64,000 bases of DNA, taken from NCBI RefSeq assembly GCF_041242975.1, contig NZ_CP162488.1, positions 672,001 through 736,000 of the forward strand, read 5' to 3'. The position numbers were made by a program, and so were the translations under genes. A model generated the notes under the pieces. It was not told the DNA's origin. It saw only the letters and a list, made by a program, of their open reading frames with translations, and searched no databases. Below are positions 8,696 to 18,900 of this stretch, piece by piece; position 1 is the first letter of the stretch; each line of letters starts with the position of its first letter. The stretch comes from Xanthomonas sp. DAR 35659. Lineage in GTDB: Bacteria; Pseudomonadota; Gammaproteobacteria; Xanthomonadales; Xanthomonadaceae.

Positions 8696-9448
8696 ATGCC
8701 TACGCCTACTGCCCTGCGTTCCTCCGCCATCGCCCTGGTCGGTTTCGACGGCGACGACACCCTCTGGAAAAGCGAGGACTACTACCGCGACGCCGAGGCC
8801 GCGTTCGAGGCGATCCTCGGCCACTATCTGGATCTGCGCGACGCCGGCACCCTGCAGCATCTGCTGGCGGTGGAACGGCGCAATCTGAAAGTGTTCGGCT
8901 ACGGCGCCAAGGGCATGACCCTGTCGATGATCGAGGCGGCGATCGAACTGACCGAGGCGCGCATCGCCGCGCGCGACCTGCAACGCATCGTCGAGATCGG
9001 CCGCGCGACGCTGCAGCACCCGGTGGAGGTCATCGCCGGCGTGCGCGAGGCTGTGGCCGCCATCGCCGCCGAGTTCGAAGTGGTGCTGATCACCAAGGGC
9101 GACCTGTTCCACCAGGAGGCCAAGATCGCGCAGTCCGGGCTCGACGCGCTGTTCCCGCGCATCGAGATCGTCTCGGAGAAGGATCCGAAGACCTATGCCA
9201 AGGTCCTGAACGAATTCGGCATCGGCGCCGAGCGCTTCGTGATGATCGGCAATTCGCTGCGCTCGGACGTGGAGCCGGTGATCGCGCTCGGCGGCTGGGG
9301 CATCCATACGCCGTACACCACCACCTGGGCGCACGAGGCCGAGCATGGACTGTCCGCCGACGAGCCGCGCCTGCGCGAGGTGGCCGCGGCCGCGGACTGG
9401 CCGCAGGCGGTGGCCGACCTGAACCGCTATGCGGCGGCGCAGACGTGA
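8696..9448 (+). CDS. HAD-superfamily hydrolase
   Basis: 250 residues. HAD motif I is FDGDDTLW near residue 17, with the nucleophile Asp and the general acid/base two residues later. Motif II is the Thr/Lys region LITKGD near residue 127. Motif III/IV is SEKDPKTY and MIGNSLRSDVEP, with the acidic pair of motif IV reduced to N-S-x-x-S-D as in several phosphoglycolate-phosphatase-like subfamilies. A helical cap lies between motifs I and II. It is probably a cytoplasmic phosphatase for a small phosphate ester. It begins 23 bp after the EF-hand gene. Confidence 0.85.
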   Translation: MPTPTALRSSAIALVGFDGDDTLWKSEDYYRDAEAAFEAILGHYLDLRDAGTLQHLLAVERRNLKVFGYGAKGMTLSMIEAAIELTEARIAARDLQRIVEIGRATLQHPVEVIAGVREAVAAIAAEFEVVLITKGDLFHQEAKIAQSGLDALFPRIEIVSEKDPKTYAKVLNEFGIGAERFVMIGNSLRSDVEPVIALGGWGIHTPYTTTWAHEAEHGLSADEPRLREVAAAADWPQAVADLNRYAAAQT

Positions 9449-9748
9449 GTGCCTTCCGCGACTGCGTTTCCGGGTGATGGGGCGTCGCGTCGGCGGCGGT
9501 GTCCGGCATGCCCGGGCGACGCGCTCGCGGTATGAGGATTGGTCGCGATGGCGCCGCATACGCTCGCTGCGGCTTTCGCGCCGCGGAAATGGTGCGAGTC
9601 GCGATCGGCTTCGCCGTCGCAGCGACTGCGCGCGCGTCCGCGCCGGTCGCTTCCCTCGACGCAAAGCCGCGTGGCTCCGGCAACGTCTGGGGCGCCGTGG
9701 CGGAGCCGGCAACCTGACAGTGCCGCCGGCATCCGGCAGAATCGGCGC
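9449..9748. other. Intergenic 300 bp, nothing recognised
   Basis: High-GC sequence between the HAD hydrolase and the next secreted protein. I see no gene, terminator or repeat in it. Confidence 0.4.
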
Positions 9749-10288
9749 ATGCCGCCCTGCCTGCGCTCCGTCTGCCTGATCCTGCCGCTGGCGCTGTGCG
9801 TGGCGGGCGAAGCTGTAGCGCAGGACGCCCCATCGCCAGCCGCCGCCGCGCCTTTGGAAACTCCCGGCAGCGGCGATGCCTGGATCGATCGGCAATTGCT
9901 GGACATCGACCGCTATGCGGCGCGCTATCCGGACAGTTTCCTCGACGAAGTGGCGCGCTATGCGCAAGTACCGCGCGGCTACGCCGAAGCGCTGCTGCGC
10001 GAACGCCGCTGGCCGCCGCGCGACATCTATTTCGCCTGTTTCCTGGCCAAGGCCGCGGGCGTGTCGTACCGCGAGGTGGTGCGCGCGCGCGTGGCGGCCG
10101 GCGCGACGGCGAGTTGGGCCGACGTGGCGACCGCCTTGAACGCCGAGCCAGGCTCGCTGACCTATCGCGCGCTGCGCCACGCCATCGTCGCCAGCTACGA
10201 CCACTGGGACCGACCGATCACGCTGGACGCCCTGTTGCGCCGCCAACTCGGCGATCGCGCGCAGCGCGACCAGGCCGCGGCGCAATAG
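9749..10288 (+). CDS. Secreted hypothetical protein
   Basis: 179 residues from the ATG at 9749. It has a signal peptide (hydrophobic residues about 7-20, AVAQ cleavage near residue 25) and a short Ala/Pro linker, then a helical domain rich in Arg, Ala and Tyr, with motifs such as WIDRQLLDIDRYAARYP and PRGYAEALLRERRWPP. No family was recognised. Upstream in-frame starts encode low-complexity Arg/Ser sequence and were rejected. Confidence 0.72.
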   Translation: MPPCLRSVCLILPLALCVAGEAVAQDAPSPAAAAPLETPGSGDAWIDRQLLDIDRYAARYPDSFLDEVARYAQVPRGYAEALLRERRWPPRDIYFACFLAKAAGVSYREVVRARVAAGATASWADVATALNAEPGSLTYRALRHAIVASYDHWDRPITLDALLRRQLGDRAQRDQAAAQ

Positions 10289-10832
10289 ACCTGGTCGGTG
10301 CACGCTGGTGATGAAGACCAGCCTCGAACCGGACGCCAAGCTAGCCGGTCCCCGCGATGCTCATGTAGGAGCGCCTTCAGTCGCGACGAACGCAGCAGCG
10401 ATGCCTGCGGGTCTGCGATATCGATGTTCCCTCGGCGCATCCGCGGCGAGACCCGCGCGTCTCGATTGATGCGCACCTCCCAAACCCCCGATTTCAAGAG
10501 TTGCGCATCAGGCAGAGCAGCTATATGCCAAAGGCTTGAGTCGATTCCGGGGGGCTGTTAGCGATGTCCTGCAGTCGATCCCAAAGGGGCTGCGGCTAGA
10601 CCACCGCAGCTCGGCTGGCGCCATGGCCCCGATACCGCTTCCGTCCCGACTTGCAGCTCGGCCCATCCATCCGCAGCCATGATGGCCGCGGCCATTGCAT
10701 CCCCATCGCGGCCATCCAGGACGCCTGCCATGGCGACGATCCTCCCACCGACTGGCCGCGCCGCCGCCGCGGCGCGAGAATAGGCGTTCTGCCGGGCCTG
10801 TCGCCCGGCGCCACCGTCGCTCCGGACCACCG
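10289..10832. other. Intergenic region with one REP-like fragment
   Basis: 544 bp without a credible gene. Around 10363-10386 it carries a REP-like motif (TGTAGGAGCGCCTTCAGTCG), the reverse complement of the repeat that flanks the IS110 element at 59265-60781. Nothing else was recognised. Confidence 0.55.
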
Positions 10833-12194
10833 ATGACCACTGCCTTCGTTTCGCCCGATGCCATCCGCAGCCTGTTTGCGCAGGCCATGTCCGACATGTA
10901 CCGCAACGAGGTGCCGCTGTACGGCACGCTGATGGAACTGGTGGCGCAGGTCAACGCGGCGACCCTGGCCGCCGATCCGGCGCTGGAGGCGCAGTTGCAG
11001 CGCAACGACGAACGCGCGCGGCTGGACCAGGAGCGCCATGGCGCGATCCGGGTCGGCAGCGCCGAAGAACTGGCCACGCTGCGCCGGCTGTTCGCGGTGA
11101 TGGGCATGCATCCGGTCGGCTACTACGACCTGTCGGTGGCCGGCGTGCCGGTGCATTCCACCGCGTTCCGTCCGCTCGACGCGGCGGCGCTGGCGCGCAA
11201 TCCGTTCCGCGTGTTCACCTCGCTGCTGCGGCTGGAACTGATCGAGGATCCGGCGCTGCGCGCGCAGGCGGCGCAGATCCTGGCGCAGCGGCGCATCTTC
11301 ACCGACGCGGCGCTGCAACTGATCGAGCGCTGCGAGCGCGACGGCGGCCTGGGCGAGGACGACGCGCAGCGCTTCGTCGCCGAGGCGCTGGAGACCTTCC
11401 GCTGGCACAGCGACGCGACCGTGCCGCTGCCGACCTATCGCGCGTTGAGCGATGCGCACAAGCTGATCGCCGACGTGGTCAGTTTCCATGGCCCGCACAT
11501 CAACCACCTGACCCCGCGCACGCTGGACATCGATGCGGCGCAGGCGGAAATGCTGCGCCGGGGCATCGACGCCAAGGCGGTGATCGAAGGCCCGCCGCGC
11601 CGGCGCTGCCCGATCCTGCTGCGCCAGACCAGCTTCAAGGCGCTGGAGGAAACCGTGCGCTTCCCGGCCGGCGACGGCGCCGCCGAGGCCGGCACCCACA
11701 CCGCGCGCTTCGGCGAGATCGAGCAGCGCGGGCTGGCCCTGACGCCGAAGGGCCGCGCGCTGTACGACGCCTTGCTGGAGCGCGCCCGCGCCGCCGACGG
11801 CAGCGCCGGCGGCGATTACGGTGCACGGCTGCAGGCCGCGTTCGCCGATTTCCCCGACGACTACGCGACGCTGCGTCGCGAAGGCCTGGGGTACTTCCGC
11901 TACGCGCCGACCGAGGCTGGTCGCGCCGCCGGCGCCGCGGCATTGGCGGACAAGCCCGCAGAAGCGCTGATCGCCGATGGCCTGGCCAGCGCCGATCCGA
12001 TCGTCTACGAGGACTTCCTGCCGGTCAGCGCGGCCGGCATCTTCCAGTCGAACCTGGGCGGCGGCGAACAGCGCGCCTATGCCGCGCATGCCAACCGCGC
12101 GGCCTTCGAGCAGGCGCTGGGCGCGACGGTGTACGACGAGTTCGCGATCTACGCCGACATCGAGCGCACCTCGCTGGACGCGCTGAAGGGCTGA
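10833..12194 (+). CDS. hglS: 2-oxoadipate dioxygenase/decarboxylase, HglS/YdcJ (DUF1338) family
   Basis: 453 residues. The DUF1338 family contains an Fe(II)-dependent VOC-fold enzyme that turns 2-oxoadipate into D-2-hydroxyglutarate in lysine catabolism. The characteristic blocks are present: VPLYGTLMELV near residue 27, a His at 69 in ERHGAIRVGS, FHGPHINHLTPRTLDID around 219-235 with His225, and FGEIEQRG with Glu295. These three correspond closely to the metal ligands reported for the Pseudomonas putida enzyme. No other lysine-pathway genes lie nearby. The DUF1338 assignment is strong; substrate specificity is inferred from the family. Confidence 0.85.
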   Translation: MTTAFVSPDAIRSLFAQAMSDMYRNEVPLYGTLMELVAQVNAATLAADPALEAQLQRNDERARLDQERHGAIRVGSAEELATLRRLFAVMGMHPVGYYDLSVAGVPVHSTAFRPLDAAALARNPFRVFTSLLRLELIEDPALRAQAAQILAQRRIFTDAALQLIERCERDGGLGEDDAQRFVAEALETFRWHSDATVPLPTYRALSDAHKLIADVVSFHGPHINHLTPRTLDIDAAQAEMLRRGIDAKAVIEGPPRRRCPILLRQTSFKALEETVRFPAGDGAAEAGTHTARFGEIEQRGLALTPKGRALYDALLERARAADGSAGGDYGARLQAAFADFPDDYATLRREGLGYFRYAPTEAGRAAGAAALADKPAEALIADGLASADPIVYEDFLPVSAAGIFQSNLGGGEQRAYAAHANRAAFEQALGATVYDEFAIYADIERTSLDALKG

Positions 12195-12200
12195 CTGAAA

Positions 12201-12602
12201 GCCCCTCTCCCATCGGGAGAGGGGTGAGGGTCCGGCGCGAAAGCGACTCGCGGAGTTCGGGTGCGCGAGGCTCCGCCCGTACCCTCATCCGCCCCTGCGG
12301 GGCACGTTCTCCCGAGGGGAGAAGGAACCGCGTTAGCCCCTCTCCCATCGGGAGAGGGGTTGGGGTGAGGGTCCGGCGCGAAGCGACTCGCGGAGTTTGG
12401 GTGCACGAGGCTCCGCCCGTACCCTCATCCGCCCCTGCGGGGCACCTTCTCCCGAGGGGAGAAGGAAGAGCCTAGCCCCTCTCCCATCGGGAGAGGGGTT
12501 GGGGTGAGGGTCCGGCGCGAAGCGACTCACGGAGTTGAGTGCACGAGGTTTCGCCCGTCCCCTCATCTGCACTTCGGGGCCACCTTCTCCCTAAACGGAG
12601 TC
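12201..12602. repeat. Three tandem copies of a ~135-bp GC-rich repeat
   Basis: Copies start at about 12201, 12336 and 12475. Each begins with a palindrome (CCCCTCTCCCATCGGGAGAGGGG), continues through GGGTCCGGCGCGAAGCGACT and a CACGAGGCTCCGCCCG block, and ends with an inverted arm (GGGCACCTTCTCCCGAGGGG). The third copy is decayed at its right end. It separates two convergent genes (hglS and mdtC) and may help end transcription from both sides. No gene is visible in it. Confidence 0.8.
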
Positions 12603-12652
12603 ATGGCCCCGATAAGAGAAAGGCGTCGACTTCGGTGAAGCGACTTGGGCGG

Positions 12653-15600
12653 CTACCGCGGCAACGCCGCCGGCCGCTGCGGCGCTCGGCGCGCCTGCCG
12701 TCGCTCGCGCGCCCGTGCCCGGCGCGCGCGCCAGCGCTCGCGCAGGCACGAGAAGATCACATACAGCGCCGGCGTGCTGAGCAGGGTCAGGCTCTGCGAG
12801 ATCAACAGGCCGCCGATCATCGCGATGCCCAGCGGTCGCCGCAGTTCCGAGCCTTCGCCCAAGCCCACCGCCAGCGGCACCGCGGCCAGGATCGCCACCA
12901 TGGTGGTCATCATGATCGGTCTGAAGCGCACCACGCAGGCTTCGCGTACCGCCTCCAGCGGCGACTTGCCGTGTTCGCGCTCGGCGACCACGGCGAAGTC
13001 GATCATCATGATCGCGTTCTTCTTGACGATGCCGATCAGCAACACCAGCGCGATCATCGAGATCACCGACAACTCGGTGTTGGTCACCCACAGCGCCAGC
13101 AGCGCGCCCATGCCGGCGGCCGGCAGCGTGGACAGGATCGTCACCGGATGCACCAGGCTCTCGTAGAGCATGCCCAGCACGATGTACACCACCACGATCG
13201 CCGCCAGCACCAGCACCAGCATCGAGTTCGGCTGCAAGGCCACGCCGAAGCCGCCGCCGTCGGCGATGCGGATGTCGCCGGGCATGCGCAGGCCGTCGAC
13301 GGTGGCCTGGATGATCGCGTCGCCTTCGCCGGTGCTGACTCCCGGCGCCAGGTTGTAGCTCAGATCCATCGTCGTGTACTGGTTCTGGTGGGTGATCTGC
13401 GGCGGCGCCAGGCCCGGGACCTGGCGCGCCACCGCGGTCAGCGGCACCATCGTGCCGCCGCGCGCGGGCACGTAGATGCGGTCCAGCGCCGCCGGCGTGG
13501 CGGTCTGCTCGGGCAGCGCATTGACCACCACGCTGTACTGGTTGAGGTCGGAATAGATCGTGGAGATCTGGCGCTGGCCGAACGCGCCGTACAGCGCGCC
13601 GTCGATGGCGCCGATCGACACGCCCAGGCGCGCGGCCAGGGCGCGGTCGATGACGATGTTCTGGCGCAGGCCGGCGGTGTCCACGTCGGTGCCGACGTCG
13701 CGCAGCTTCGGGTTCTTCTTCAGCGCCGCCTGCAGCTTGGGTAGCCATTCCTGCAGTTGCGCGGTGTCGTTGCCCTGCAGCGAGACGCGGTACTGCGCGC
13801 CCTGGCTGCTGCCGCCGCCGCCGTCGCTGGGCAGGTCCTGGATCGCGCGCAGGCGCAATTGCAGGTCCGGATAGCGGTCGGCCTTGGCGCTGAGCCGCGA
13901 CAGCACTTCCGCGGTGGTCTCGGTGCGGCCTTCGTCGCGGCGCTTGAGTTCGATGTTGAAGCTGGCGCTGGAGCCCTGGCGGCTGCTGCCCAGGCGCGCG
14001 CCGACGATCTTCACCGCGGGATCGGACATCAGCATGTCGGTGATGCGGCGCTGGCGGTTGACCATGTCGGCGAAGGACACGGTGGCGCTGGAACTGGCGC
14101 GGCCCCAGATCAGGCCGGTGTCCTGCGCGGGGAACGAGCCCTTCTTGACCGCGCCGGCCAGGAATACGGTGGCGACAATCAGCAGCAGCGGGGTCAGCGC
14201 CAGCAGCAGCGCGTGGCGCAGCGAGAAGTCCAGCGCCACGGTGTACACGCGCAACATGCGCCCGTGCATGCGCTCCAGCCACGCGCCGAAGCGGCCCGGC
14301 TTCTCCGGTTCGGCGTGCGCGGACAGGAAGCGGCTGCACAGCGCCGGGGTCAGGGTCAGCGAGACCACCGCCGAGACGCAGATCGCCGCGACCAGGGTGA
14401 CCGTGAATTCGCGAAAGAACGCGCCGATCATGCCGCTGGCGAACAGGATCGGAATGAACACCGCGACCAGCGAGGCGGTGATCGAGACGATGGTGAAGCC
14501 GATCTCGCGCGCGCCGGCCAGTGCCGCGTCCAGCCGCGACATGCCTTCGTCGAGGTGGCGCATGATGTTCTCGATGACCACGATCGCATCGTCGACGACG
14601 AAGCCGATCGCGATCACCAGGGCCAGCAGGCTCAGGTTGTTCAGGGTGAAACCCATCACGTACATCGCCAGCGCGGCGCCGGCCAGCGACAGCGGCACGG
14701 TGGCCGCGGCGATCAGCGTCGGCGCCAGGCGGCGCAGGAACAGCGCCATGGTCAGCACCACCATCGCCAGGCTGATCAACAGCGTGGCCTGCACTTCGTT
14801 GAGCGAGGCGCGAATGGTCGGCGTGCGGTCGAAATACGCCGACATGGTGGTGCCCGGCTGCAGGTAGCCGCGCAGCATCGGGATCTGCGCCTTGACCCGG
14901 TCCACGGTCTCCACGATGTTGGCGCCGGCACGGGTGAACACGTACATCACCACTGCCGGCTTGCCGCCGAACCAGGCCGCCTGGTAGGCGTCCTGCTGGC
15001 CGTCGTAGACGTTGGCCACGTCGCGCAGGCGCACGGTGCGGCCCTGCTGCTGGGCGATCACCAACTGGCCGAAATCGGCGGCCTTGGCCACCGAGTCGTT
15101 GGCGACGATGGCGGTGGTGGAGGTGCCGTCGCTGAGGAAGCCGGTGGGCGAAGTGACGTTGGCCGCGCGCACCGCGTTGCGCAGGTCGTCCGGGGTCAGC
15201 CCCATCGCGTTGAGCGCGCGCAGGTTCACGTCCACGCGCACCGCCGGCGTCGAGGCGCCGCCGATGTCGACCGAGGCCACGCCGCTGATCTGGCGCAGGC
15301 GCTGCGCCAGCAGCGAGTCGGCGACGTTGTACAGCTCGTCGGCCGATTGCGTGTCCGAGGTCAGCGCGATGGCGATGACCGGATCGTCGTTGGGATTGGC
15401 CTTCTGGTAGCGCGGCGTGGACAGGCCCGAGGGCAGATCCGCCTGCGCGGCGTTGATCGCGGTCTGCACGTCCTGCGCGGCCGAATCGATGTTGCGATCG
15501 CTCTGGAAGATCATGAACACCTGGCTGTTGCCCTCCGAACTGGAGGACCGCATGGTGTCGATGCCCGGCAACTGGCCCAGGTGCCGCTCCAGCGGCGCGG

Positions 15601-15790
15601 TGACCGTGGCGGCCATGGTCGAGGCGTCGGCGCCGGCCTGGCTGGCCTGCACGAAGATCACCGGAATCGAGATGTTCGGCAGCGCCGCCACGCCCAGGCG
15701 CAGATAGCACATCATGCCGATCACGAACAGGCCGATGGCCAGCAGCGCGGTGCCGATGGGGCGGCGGATGAAGGGCGCGGAGATGTTCAT
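12653..15790 (-). CDS. mdtC: RND multidrug efflux permease, MdtC-like
   Basis: 1045 residues, the usual length of an HAE1 RND pump. It has an N-terminal transmembrane helix after FIRRPIGTALL, a large periplasmic porter domain, then helices with the proton-relay block VIAIGFVVDDAIVVIEN (paired Asp in TM4) and the second half with GIVKKNAIMMIDFAV. It resembles MdtC of the MdtABC pump, which works as an MdtB2-MdtC heterotrimer with the MdtA adaptor and TolC to expel bile salts, novobiocin and similar compounds. It lies downstream of mdtA and mdtB on the same strand, 148 bp after mdtB. No outer-membrane channel gene is present here. Confidence 0.9.
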   Translation of the reverse strand: MNISAPFIRRPIGTALLAIGLFVIGMMCYLRLGVAALPNISIPVIFVQASQAGADASTMAATVTAPLERHLGQLPGIDTMRSSSSEGNSQVFMIFQSDRNIDSAAQDVQTAINAAQADLPSGLSTPRYQKANPNDDPVIAIALTSDTQSADELYNVADSLLAQRLRQISGVASVDIGGASTPAVRVDVNLRALNAMGLTPDDLRNAVRAANVTSPTGFLSDGTSTTAIVANDSVAKAADFGQLVIAQQQGRTVRLRDVANVYDGQQDAYQAAWFGGKPAVVMYVFTRAGANIVETVDRVKAQIPMLRGYLQPGTTMSAYFDRTPTIRASLNEVQATLLISLAMVVLTMALFLRRLAPTLIAAATVPLSLAGAALAMYVMGFTLNNLSLLALVIAIGFVVDDAIVVIENIMRHLDEGMSRLDAALAGAREIGFTIVSITASLVAVFIPILFASGMIGAFFREFTVTLVAAICVSAVVSLTLTPALCSRFLSAHAEPEKPGRFGAWLERMHGRMLRVYTVALDFSLRHALLLALTPLLLIVATVFLAGAVKKGSFPAQDTGLIWGRASSSATVSFADMVNRQRRITDMLMSDPAVKIVGARLGSSRQGSSASFNIELKRRDEGRTETTAEVLSRLSAKADRYPDLQLRLRAIQDLPSDGGGGSSQGAQYRVSLQGNDTAQLQEWLPKLQAALKKNPKLRDVGTDVDTAGLRQNIVIDRALAARLGVSIGAIDGALYGAFGQRQISTIYSDLNQYSVVVNALPEQTATPAALDRIYVPARGGTMVPLTAVARQVPGLAPPQITHQNQYTTMDLSYNLAPGVSTGEGDAIIQATVDGLRMPGDIRIADGGGFGVALQPNSMLVLVLAAIVVVYIVLGMLYESLVHPVTILSTLPAAGMGALLALWVTNTELSVISMIALVLLIGIVKKNAIMMIDFAVVAEREHGKSPLEAVREACVVRFRPIMMTTMVAILAAVPLAVGLGEGSELRRPLGIAMIGGLLISQSLTLLSTPALYVIFSCLRERWRARRARARERRQARRAPQRPAALPR

Positions 15791-15938
15791 GGGGCCGGGA
15801 ATCGGGAATGGGGAATGGGGAATGGGAAAGCGGCCTGTCCGCGCGCCGCCGGTTCATTCACTCCATATGGGATGCCCTGAAACCTGATGCCGCACGCGCA
15901 CCACGATTCCCCATTCCCCATTCCCCGTTCCCGGCCTT
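15791..15938. repeat. Inverted GGGAAT-type repeat between mdtB and mdtC
   Basis: The left arm (about 15792-15830) is a run of GGGAATCGGGAATGGGGAAT units, and the right arm (about 15903-15940) is the complementary CGATTCCCCATTCCCCATTC run. Together they make a long hairpin in the mdtB-mdtC gap. A shorter relative lies at 22148-22303. This kind of short-unit repeat is dispersed in Xanthomonas genomes and may modulate RNA stability or expression of mdtC. Confidence 0.75.
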
Positions 15939-18900
15939 TCATGCCCGCCCCTCCGCCACCGCCGCGTGCCGCGCGGCGCGACGCGCGCGCCATGCGCGCA
16001 CGCGCTCGGAGGCGCGTTCCATGTACAGGTAGATCACCGGCGTCGTGTACAGGGTGACCAGCTGCGACAGCAGCAGGCCGCCGACGATGGCGATGCCCAG
16101 CGGCCGGCGCAGTTCCGAGCCGATGCCGTCGCCCAGCGCCAGCGGCAGCGCGCCCAGCATCGCCGCGGCGGTGGTCATCATGATCGGGCGGAAGCGCAGC
16201 AGGCAGGCGCGGCGGATCGCATCGTGGGCGTTGGCGCCCTCGCGTCGCGCGTCGATCGCGAAGTCGATCATCATGATCGCGTTCTTCTTGACGATGCCGA
16301 TCAGCAGCACGATGCCGACGATGCCGTCCACCGACAGGCTCAGTCCGCACAGCATCAGCGCCAGCAGCGCGCCGACGCCGGCCGGCGGCAGCGTGGAGAT
16401 GATCGTCAGCGGGTGGATGTAGCTCTCGTAGAGCACGCCCAGCACGATGTAGATCAGCACAACCGAGGCCAGCAGCAGCCACACCACGTCGGTCTGGCTG
16501 CCGGTGAACTCGGCGGCCTTGCCGATGAACTCGGCATGCACCTGCGGCGGCAGTTGCAGCTGTTCGCGGGTCTGTTCGATCGCCGCCACCGCCTGCGACA
16601 GCGAATAGCCCGGCGCCAGGTTGAACGACACCGTGATCGCCGGCAGCTGCTGCTGGTGGCTGACCACCAGCGGCGTGGTCGACAGCTTGGCCTCGGCCAC
16701 CGCCGCCAGCGGTACCGTGCCGCCGCTGCCGACGGTGATGCCGGTGTTCTGCGCGCCGATGCCGGTGGCGGTGGAGGAGTTGCTGGACGTGGTCTGGCCG
16801 AAGCTGGTGGCGTTGCTGGCGGTCAGCGCGCCGCTGCCGTTGCTCGCCACCGCCAGCTGGTTCAGCAGCGCGGTGCTGGTGCGGAACTGCGGCGCCACTT
16901 CCAGCACCACGCGGTACTGGTTGAGCTGGGTGAAGATGGTGGAGATCTGGCGCTGGCCGAACGCGTCGTACAGCGTGTCGTCGATGGTCTGCATCGGCAC
17001 GCCGAGCGCGCTGGCCTTGTCGCGGTCCACGCTCAGCTCCAGCGCGCGGCCCTGGTTGGCCAGGTTGTTGTCCACGTCGGCCAGTTCCGGGCGTTTTCTC
17101 AAGGCCTCGGTCAGGCGCGCGGCCTGGGTCGCCAACTCGGCGCTGTCCACGTCCGACAGCGAGTACTGGTATTCGGTCGCGGCCACGCGCGTGTCCAGGG
17201 TCACGTCCTGCACCGGCTTCAGGTACAGCGCCACGCCCGGTAGCCCTGCCACCACCTTCTGCAGCCGCGGCAGCACCTCATCCAGGCCCTCGCGGTCGCC
17301 GCGCGGCTTCAGCACGATGCTGAGCTGGCCCTGGTTGAGGGTGGGGTTCATCGAGCCGGCGCCGATGAAGGCGGCCACGCCGGTCACCGCCGGGTCGCGG
17401 CGCAGCGCCTCGGCCACCGCCTGGGTGCGCTGCTCCATCTGCGGGAACGCCACGTTCTGGTCGGCCTGGACCACGCCGGTGATCAGCCCGGTGTCCTGCT
17501 CGGGCAGCAGGCCCTTGGGAATCACCACGTACAGCAGCACGGTCAGCACCATGGTCGCCAGCGCCACCAGCAAGGTCAGCTTCTGGTGGCCCAGCACCCA
17601 GTCCAGGCTGCGCTCGTACAGCGCCACGGTGCGCGACCACAGCGTGGTCTTGCCGGCCGCCGCCGCGCGCTCGTGCGCGTCCTCGCCCTCGGGCAGGGCG
17701 TCGGGCTTGAGCAGGTAGGCGCACATCATCGGCGTCAGCGTCAGCGACACCAGCATCGAGATCACCACCGCGATGCTCAGCACCCAGGCGAACTCGTGGA
17801 ACAGGCGGCCGGTGACGCCGGGCATCAGGATCAGCGGCAGGAACACCGCCACCAGCGACACGGTCAGCGACAGCACGGTGAAGCCGATCTGGCGCGCGCC
17901 GATCTCCGCCGCCTCGCGCCCGCTCTTGCCCTGCTCGATGTAGCGCACGATGTTCTCGATCATCACGATCGCATCGTCGACCACGAAGCCGGTGGCCACC
18001 ACCAGCGCCATCAGCGACAGGTTGTCCAGCGACATGCCGGCGAAGGCCATCACCGCGAAGGTGCCGGCCAGCGACAGCGGCACCGCCACCGACGGGATCA
18101 CCGTGGCCCACAGCCGGCGCAGGAACACGAAGATCACCGCCACCACCAGGACGATGGTCAGGATCAGGGTGAACTTCACTTCGTGCACGGAGGCGCGGAT
18201 GGTCTCGGTGCGGTCGGAGAACACGTCCAGGTGCACGCCGGTCGGCAGCACGCCCTGCAGTTGCGGCAGGATCGCGCGGATCTGCTCCACCGTCTGCACG
18301 ATGTTGGCGCCGGGCTGGCGGCGGATTTCCAGCAGCACCGCCGGCTTGCCGTCGGCCCAGGCGGCGAGCTGGTCGTTCTCCACCCCGTCCACCACCTGCG
18401 CCACGTCCGACAGCCGCACCGGCGCGCCGTTCTTGTAGCTGATGATGGTGTCGCGGTACTCGGCGGCGCTGGTCAGCTGGTCGTTGGTGCCAATGCTGTA
18501 GGACTGGGTCTTGCCGTTGAGCGAGCCCTTCGGCGCATTGACGTTGGTCTGGGTCAGCGCACTACGCAGCGACTCCATGGTCAGGCTCATGTTCGACAGC
18601 TGCGCCGGGTTGACCTGGATACGCACCGCCGGGCGCACATTGCCGGCGATCGACACCAGGCCCACGCCCGGCACCTGCGACAGGCGCTGCGCCAGGATCG
18701 AGTCGGCGTAGTTGTTGACCTCGCGCAGCGGCAGCGTGTCGGAGCTGAGCTTGAGGGTGAGGATCGCCGCGTCGGCCGGGTTCACCCGGTTGTAGACCGG
18801 CTGGTAGGGCAGCGACGAGGGCAGGGTGGACTGGCGGATCGCCGCCTGCACGTCCTGCGCGGCGATGTCGATGTCGCGGTCCATCGCGAACTGCAGGATG

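Noticed and set aside
10363..10386. REP-like fragment as an IS110 remnant
   Set aside because: Only the target-like motif is present, with no element ends; it is a repeat copy, not an insertion scar.
13757..15880. 700-codon plus-strand ORF opposite mdtC, and similar ones opposite mdtB
   Set aside because: Arg/His/Gln-rich shadow frames typical of antisense reading in high-GC genes.
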